In this document: positions 60,089 through 64,000 of the stretch, one piece after another
How the letters are laid out: every line of letters begins with the position of its first letter
How positions within the stretch are numbered: position 1 is the stretch's first letter
Assembly (NCBI GenBank): GCA_937125395.1
Contig: CAKZLI010000025.1
Location: forward strand, 1-64,000
Direction of reading: 5' to 3'
Origin: an uncultured Glaciecola sp.
Lineage (GTDB): Bacteria; Pseudomonadota; Gammaproteobacteria; Enterobacterales; Alteromonadaceae
DNA: 64,000 bases
Position numbers and translations under genes: made by a program
Notes under the pieces: model-generated
Database searches by the model: none
What the model was told of the DNA's origin: nothing
What the model saw: only the letters and a program-made list of their open reading frames with translations

Positions 60089-60744
60089 TGAGCGACATCT
60101 GTGATTTGTAAGTTGATCGGCGAGTCGATTTTTTGCTGCATCATAGCGATGACCGTTTCGATCCCATCTTGACGAAGGATTGATTCGAACTCACTGCGTT
60201 TACTAGACAACAAACTAATGCCTTCTGCAACCATATCATATGCCGCCCATTGATTGGTTTTGCGGTTTTTACGTACTTTAAATGCCACTTTGATATCTGG
60301 CTTCCCAGCTTCTTGGATTAGTGCACGAACCGTGACAATTTTCTTGTTAGTAATGTCAGTACTAGGTTCAAAGGTCACCGTTTGGTCATTGTAATAACCC
60401 ATTGCGTTGGCGTAAGTAGTAACGAGGTATTCGCGAAACACATTCACAAATTCGCCTAGTTGCTGCTTGGGAACTTTACGAGCTTGATTACCTAAAACCA
60501 TAAACGCAGAATATTTATAATCCACATGGGGCAATAAATTCTCACGCATGATGGTGCGTAAATGCTCAGGATTACTAGCAATTAATGCCTTTTCGTTTTT
60601 GATACGATCAAACGTTACGCTCGCTGCATCTTGGATCATCACAAACGGATTCTCTGGACTGGCAGGCGTTTGGGCGACACTGTGGGTACTGACAATTGAA
60701 CATATCAGTAATAAGAAGAGGCGCAGACTAGATTGAAGTTTCAC
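60085..60744 (-). CDS. mlaC: Periplasmic phospholipid-binding protein MlaC
   Basis: A 219-residue secreted shuttle that carries phospholipid across the periplasm between the outer-membrane MlaA complex and MlaFEDB. A signal peptide ends near HSVAQ (residue 25). The Ttg2D family body is clear (LLPHVDYKYSAFMVLGN, FREYLVTTYANAM, WAAYDMVAEGISLL). The start is GTG at 60744, supported by AAGGAAA about 6 bases upstream. It lies 15 bases after mlaD. Confidence 0.95.
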   Translation of the reverse strand: MKLQSSLRLFLLLICSIVSTHSVAQTPASPENPFVMIQDAASVTFDRIKNEKALIASNPEHLRTIMRENLLPHVDYKYSAFMVLGNQARKVPKQQLGEFVNVFREYLVTTYANAMGYYNDQTVTFEPSTDITNKKIVTVRALIQEAGKPDIKVAFKVRKNRKTNQWAAYDMVAEGISLLSSKRSEFESILRQDGIETVIAMMQQKIDSPINLQITDVAQ

Positions 60745-60759
60745 AGTATTTCCTTTTTT

Positions 60760-61227
60760 TTAATCACTATCACGGCTAAATAAAAATTGGCCAATTAAAT
60801 CTTCTAATACCAATGCTGACTTGGTGTCTTGAATAAAATCACCGTCAGCAAGCACAACAAAATCATCAAATGCAAATCCAGGTTGAAATCCAATATATTG
60901 TTCGCCTAACAATCCTGATGTCAAAATAGCGACCGAGCTGGTATCAGGAAAGTTTTGATAACTATCCGATACACTAAGAACAACAATCGGATTAAAATCT
61001 TCTGGGTCAAGGTAAATTGATTCTACTCGACCCACGGTGACACCGCCGACTTTAACCGCTGAACGGGTTTTTAACCCGCCAATATTATCAAATTTAGCAT
61101 ACAAGGTGTAACTAGACTGTGTATCTGAAAATCCTTGATTGACGACTTTTAACGCTAGTAACAAGGTTGCAGCAATAGTTAAGATGACAAATATGCCAAC
61201 CATAAGTTCAGTTTTTCGTGTGGTCAT
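60760..61227 (-). CDS. mlaD: MCE-domain protein MlaD
   Basis: A 155-residue protein with one N-terminal membrane helix (about 8-28) and an MCE domain (about 38-118; YAKFDNIGGLKTRSAVKVGGVTVGRVESI). Six copies form the ring over MlaE that holds phospholipid. Length is typical for gammaproteobacterial MlaD. It follows mlaE by 8 bases. Confidence 0.95.
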   Translation of the reverse strand: MTTRKTELMVGIFVILTIAATLLLALKVVNQGFSDTQSSYTLYAKFDNIGGLKTRSAVKVGGVTVGRVESIYLDPEDFNPIVVLSVSDSYQNFPDTSSVAILTSGLLGEQYIGFQPGFAFDDFVVLADGDFIQDTKSALVLEDLIGQFLFSRDSD

Positions 61228-61235
61228 GTTGACTC

Positions 61236-62012
61236 CTAATTAATGCCAAACATCAGTGCAGTAAGCACAAAATCTAATCCTAAAACTGCGAGTGAAGAAA
61301 ACACTACAGTCTGTGTCGTTGCTAGCGAAATACCCTCAGATGTCGGTATTGCGTCATAGCCTTTAAATATCGCAATCCATGTCACGACAATTGCAAATAC
61401 AATGCTTTTGATGATGCCATTAACGACATCTTTGTCCCATTCTACGGTAGCTTGCATAATTGACCAGTATGAACCTGAATCTACGCCTAGCCAATCAACA
61501 CCAACTAAATGCCCGCCTAATATACCAATCGCCGAGAATATTAACGCTAACATCGGCATAGCTATCACCCCAGCCCAGATACGCGGGGCAACGACACGGC
61601 GAAGAGGGTCAACCGCCATCATTTCTAGTGAGCTTAATTGCTCGGTTGCTTTCATTAAGCCTATTTCAGCCGTTAAAGCCGAGCCAGCTCTGCCAGCAAA
61701 CAATAAAGCGGTAACCACCGGGCCTAACTCTCGTAATAAGGATAAAGACACCATAGGACCGAGTGAGCCCTCTGCGCCATAGTTGACTAAGATAGTATAG
61801 CCTTGTAAAGCCATGACCATACCAATAAACAAACCTGATACCATGATGATGAGCAAAGACTGCACACCGACAACATATAGTTGCTGGATGGTAAGCCGCA
61901 CGTTTTTAAGTTGCGGTACAGCGATGAGCGCACCACTTAACATCAAGAATGCTCGGCCTACGCCATTGATTTTGGCTAAGGTACTAGCGCCTAACCCAAT
62001 GACCCAGTTCAT
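61236..62012 (-). CDS. mlaE: Phospholipid ABC transporter permease MlaE
   Basis: A 258-residue inner-membrane permease with five to six helices. The signature [40 protein letters not shown] is present, which includes the coupling helix contacting MlaF. It overlaps mlaF by 4 bases (ATGA), so the two are translationally coupled. Confidence 0.96.
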   Translation of the reverse strand: MNWVIGLGASTLAKINGVGRAFLMLSGALIAVPQLKNVRLTIQQLYVVGVQSLLIIMVSGLFIGMVMALQGYTILVNYGAEGSLGPMVSLSLLRELGPVVTALLFAGRAGSALTAEIGLMKATEQLSSLEMMAVDPLRRVVAPRIWAGVIAMPMLALIFSAIGILGGHLVGVDWLGVDSGSYWSIMQATVEWDKDVVNGIIKSIVFAIVVTWIAIFKGYDAIPTSEGISLATTQTVVFSSLAVLGLDFVLTALMFGIN

Positions 62013-62812
62013 TGCTTCGCTCCTAATATTTGCGCTTGGATTGCGTCAGCTGGATAATGAAATGGCACAGGACCATCAGCTTGACCTTGTAAAAATTGTT
62101 GCACAAGGGCCGAATCAGAGGCTTTGATTTGTGCTGCAGTGCCATGCCCGATGACTTTTTTATTTGCTAAAATATACACATAATCAGCAATATTAAGCAC
62201 TTCGTTGACATCATGGGTGACCACTATACTTGTCACTGACAGCGCCTCACTGAGAGCCTTAATCAACTTGACCAAGACGCCCATCGAGATTGGATCTTGT
62301 CCGGCGAAAGGTTCATCGTACATGATTAACTCAGGATCTAATGCGATGGCACGGGCCAGTGCTGCTCGACGTGCCATACCACCTGATAATTCACTAGGCA
62401 TCATTTGTGCCGCACCACGTAACCCGACAGTCTCTAGTTTAAGCAGGACCAAGGTTTCAATCACAGATTCAGATAAATGAGTGTGTTCGCGCAAGGCAAA
62501 GGCGACATTGTCGTATACCGTCATGTCCGTAAACAAGGCACCGGATTGAAATAACATACTCATTGATTTGCGATTATGATACAAGGTAGAACGATTCATG
62601 GCTGGAATGGAATTACCTTTGAACGTGATATCACCTTTATCAGGCACTAATTGACCACCGATTAGACGCAGCATAGTGGTTTTACCAATCCCACTTGGGC
62701 CCATGATTGCGGTTATTTTTCCTTTGGGGATATTAATACTAATATCATCATAAATAAGGCGTTCACCACGAGAAAATGTAATGTTCTGTATTTCAACTAA
62801 GTGTTCAGTCAT
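62009..62812 (-). CDS. mlaF: Phospholipid ABC transporter ATPase MlaF
   Basis: A 267-residue ABC ATPase. Walker A is GPSGIGKTT, the signature is [13 protein letters not shown], Walker B is [13 protein letters not shown] and the H-loop is VTHDVNE. It powers lipid movement by MlaFEDB at the inner membrane. It is the first gene of the mlaFEDCB-ibaG-murA set, which is divergent from yrbG as in E. coli. Confidence 0.96.
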   Translation of the reverse strand: MTEHLVEIQNITFSRGERLIYDDISINIPKGKITAIMGPSGIGKTTMLRLIGGQLVPDKGDITFKGNSIPAMNRSTLYHNRKSMSMLFQSGALFTDMTVYDNVAFALREHTHLSESVIETLVLLKLETVGLRGAAQMMPSELSGGMARRAALARAIALDPELIMYDEPFAGQDPISMGVLVKLIKALSEALSVTSIVVTHDVNEVLNIADYVYILANKKVIGHGTAAQIKASDSALVQQFLQGQADGPVPFHYPADAIQAQILGAKQ

Positions 62813-63188
62813 ATGCTGGCTGGTAGCCTTTCCTTTGCTTTAGTTACAATGTATACGCATGAATGTTAAATGAGGTTTGATTATGTTCTTTCAAGAGGCA
62901 TAAATCAAAATCATAAAGTAACAAGTTATGTACAACAAAATAGAACGCTACGTCTGAATATGACCTGAATTAACCAATAATTTGATAGATTTCGTTGGAT
63001 ATTTTGACCTAGTCTGCAAAACAGATATTAAATACTGTCGTTTTTTGCCATAATTAGTGCATTATAAGCTATGTATATGCAAAATCACAGATTGTTATTG
63101 CGTATAACCTGTTATTTAAGCCTAATAGTGATCAATTTCTAAGCCTGATATTATAAAAAAGAACCATTACATAGGGAACACTTTTGCC
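62813..63188. other. Divergent promoter region between mlaF and yrbG
   Basis: About 376 AT-rich bases without a gene candidate. It must carry both divergent promoters; no clear -35/-10 pair was recognised. The only structure seen is an 11-base near-perfect direct repeat listed separately. Confidence 0.5.
63117..63150. repeat. Short direct repeat upstream of yrbG
   Basis: TAAGCCTAATA (63117-63127) and TAAGCCTGATA (63140-63150) differ at one base and start 23 bases apart, 39-72 bases before the yrbG start. They may be regulator half-sites or chance. Confidence 0.3.
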
Positions 63189-64000
63189 GTGCTGTTACAA
63201 ATTGTTATTTTTTTAATCGGATTAGCGGTGTTAAGTTGGAGTGCTGACCGTTTTGTGTATGGTGCATCAGCACTGGCCAAGAATATCGGTGTTTCACCGA
63301 TGATGATCGGACTGACAATCGTAGCCATGGGGTCTTCTGCACCTGAAATCGTCGTTTCTGCAACGGCATCTTTATCGGGCTCACCTGACACCGCAGTTGG
63401 CAATGCCATCGGTTCAAATATCACTAATATCGCCCTGGTCTTAGGGATCACTGCATTGGTCAAGCCTTTACTCGTCTCTTCAGATACATTAAAGCGCGAA
63501 TTTCCGTTGTTGTTTGCGATGTGTCTTTTGGCAGCGTATTTTTTACATGACCAAATGTTGACCTTTGTCGAAGGTGCAATTTTAATGGGCATGTTTGTTG
63601 TTGTCCTAGGTGGCATGGCATGGTTATCGTTCACAGTTGAAAAAGGCGATCCGTTAGTTGATGAGAATGAATTAGAAATTCCCAGTGGCGTGTCCACATC
63701 TGTCGCTGTGCTATGGGTTATTGTTGGTTTAGTGATGTTGCCATTGTCAGCACATTTTTTGGTTGAATCAGCGGTGTTCATTGCCAAATATTTTGGTATC
63801 AGTGATTTAGTCATTGGCTTGACCATCATTGCCCTGGGGACAAGTTTACCCGAACTAGCAGCTTGCATCGCAGGGGTGCTCAAAGGTGAAGATGATCTTG
63901 CGATGGGCAATATTATCGGCTCCAATATATTTAATATACTTGCTGTACTGGGGATGCCTGGATTGCTAGCGCCTGGATTGATTGACCCAAATGCGGCATC
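63189..64000 (+). CDS. yrbG: Calcium/sodium antiporter YrbG (partial, runs off the window)
   Basis: An open frame of 270 codons with no stop before the window end. It reads LLQIVIFLIGLAVLSWSADRF...IGLTIVAMGSSAPEIVVSA and, after an acidic loop, IGLTIIALGTSLPELAACIAG. These are the two alpha-repeats of the CaCA family with their G-S/T-x-P-E ion-site motifs, in inverted topology. Nine or so hydrophobic segments are visible. The start is the GTG at 63189; GGGA lies 11 bases upstream, and no ATG gives a better N-terminus. In E. coli this gene leads the kdsD-kdsC-lpt operon, so the next genes outside the window may be those. Confidence 0.93.
   Translation, partial: MLLQIVIFLIGLAVLSWSADRFVYGASALAKNIGVSPMMIGLTIVAMGSSAPEIVVSATASLSGSPDTAVGNAIGSNITNIALVLGITALVKPLLVSSDTLKREFPLLFAMCLLAAYFLHDQMLTFVEGAILMGMFVVVLGGMAWLSFTVEKGDPLVDENELEIPSGVSTSVAVLWVIVGLVMLPLSAHFLVESAVFIAKYFGISDLVIGLTIIALGTSLPELAACIAGVLKGEDDLAMGNIIGSNIFNILAVLGMPGLLAPGLIDPNAA

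Noticed and set aside
63167..63925. A 252-residue open frame on the minus strand at the right end
   Set aside because: It is antisense to the yrbG antiporter frame on the plus strand, which has membrane segments and both CaCA motifs. The minus-strand peptide is low in hydrophobic pattern and rich in Ser/Thr/Asn/Ile as expected of a shadow.

Overview
The window is a 64 kb chromosomal stretch from a Gram-negative, moderately AT-rich gammaproteobacterium. It is most likely a marine member of the Alteromonadales; the genus cannot be fixed by eye. The evidence is a complete Na+-translocating NADH:quinone reductase operon (nqrABCDEF-apbE-nqrM), large TonB-dependent receptors including an Oar-like one, FabV enoyl reductase, FldB, an argR/mdh divergent pair, and the gammaproteobacterial mla-ibaG-murA / yrbG divergent layout. 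I see no rRNA, tRNA, CRISPR array, prophage or insertion sequence. Coding density is high and almost every gene has a recognisable family.

Layout. 1-71 is the 3' end of tuf with its terminator, followed by tas. 1363-13069 is an acetate-utilisation locus: acs with a LuxR-type response regulator (CrbR type), a convergent sodium-symporter/histidine-kinase fusion (CrbS type), a two-subunit symporter, a small unknown membrane-anchored protein, and a translationally coupled pair of a cNMP/CBS/DUF294 protein and a DEDDh exonuclease. 13041-17671 holds a TPR-sulfotransferase and a TonB-dependent receptor on the minus strand. 17904-20445 holds a BCCT transporter and a MarR regulator. 20469-23245 is a minus-strand operon of uridine kinase, a concentrative nucleoside transporter and a 2-oxoglutarate/Fe(II) dioxygenase. 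23531-27549 holds an Oar-like TonB receptor and an orphan, atypical OmpR-like regulator.

27927-32255 carries argR, mdh and ppc, which act at the oxaloacetate node together with maeA (42129) and pckA (47348). 32435-34394 holds fklB and fabV. 34857-42056 is the Na+-NQR operon with its flavin-loading enzyme ApbE and maturation factor NqrM. Its leader holds a possible 16-residue leader peptide and a 19-bp-arm hairpin. 44010-50497 holds a porin, dinB, an aldo/keto reductase, pckA, a PLP-dependent dehydratase and a PH-domain protein. 50498-58251 holds a DPP-IV-like peptidase, a Rossmann-fold protein, trmN6, ygjV, a solitary exbD, a zincin-like protein, fldB and an unknown lipoprotein. 58219-64000 is murA-ibaG-mlaBCDEF (outer-membrane lipid asymmetry and peptidoglycan precursor synthesis), divergent from a truncated yrbG antiporter gene.

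Most of the window is ordinary core genome. The items I consider worth a second look are the DUF294/exonuclease pair embedded in the acetate locus, the predicted pyrimidine-nucleoside dioxygenase operon, the structured leader of nqrA, and a 40-bp dyad that runs almost into the start codon of the unknown lipoprotein gene at 56986. All start-site choices and functional claims come from reading the sequence; no database search or alignment was run.
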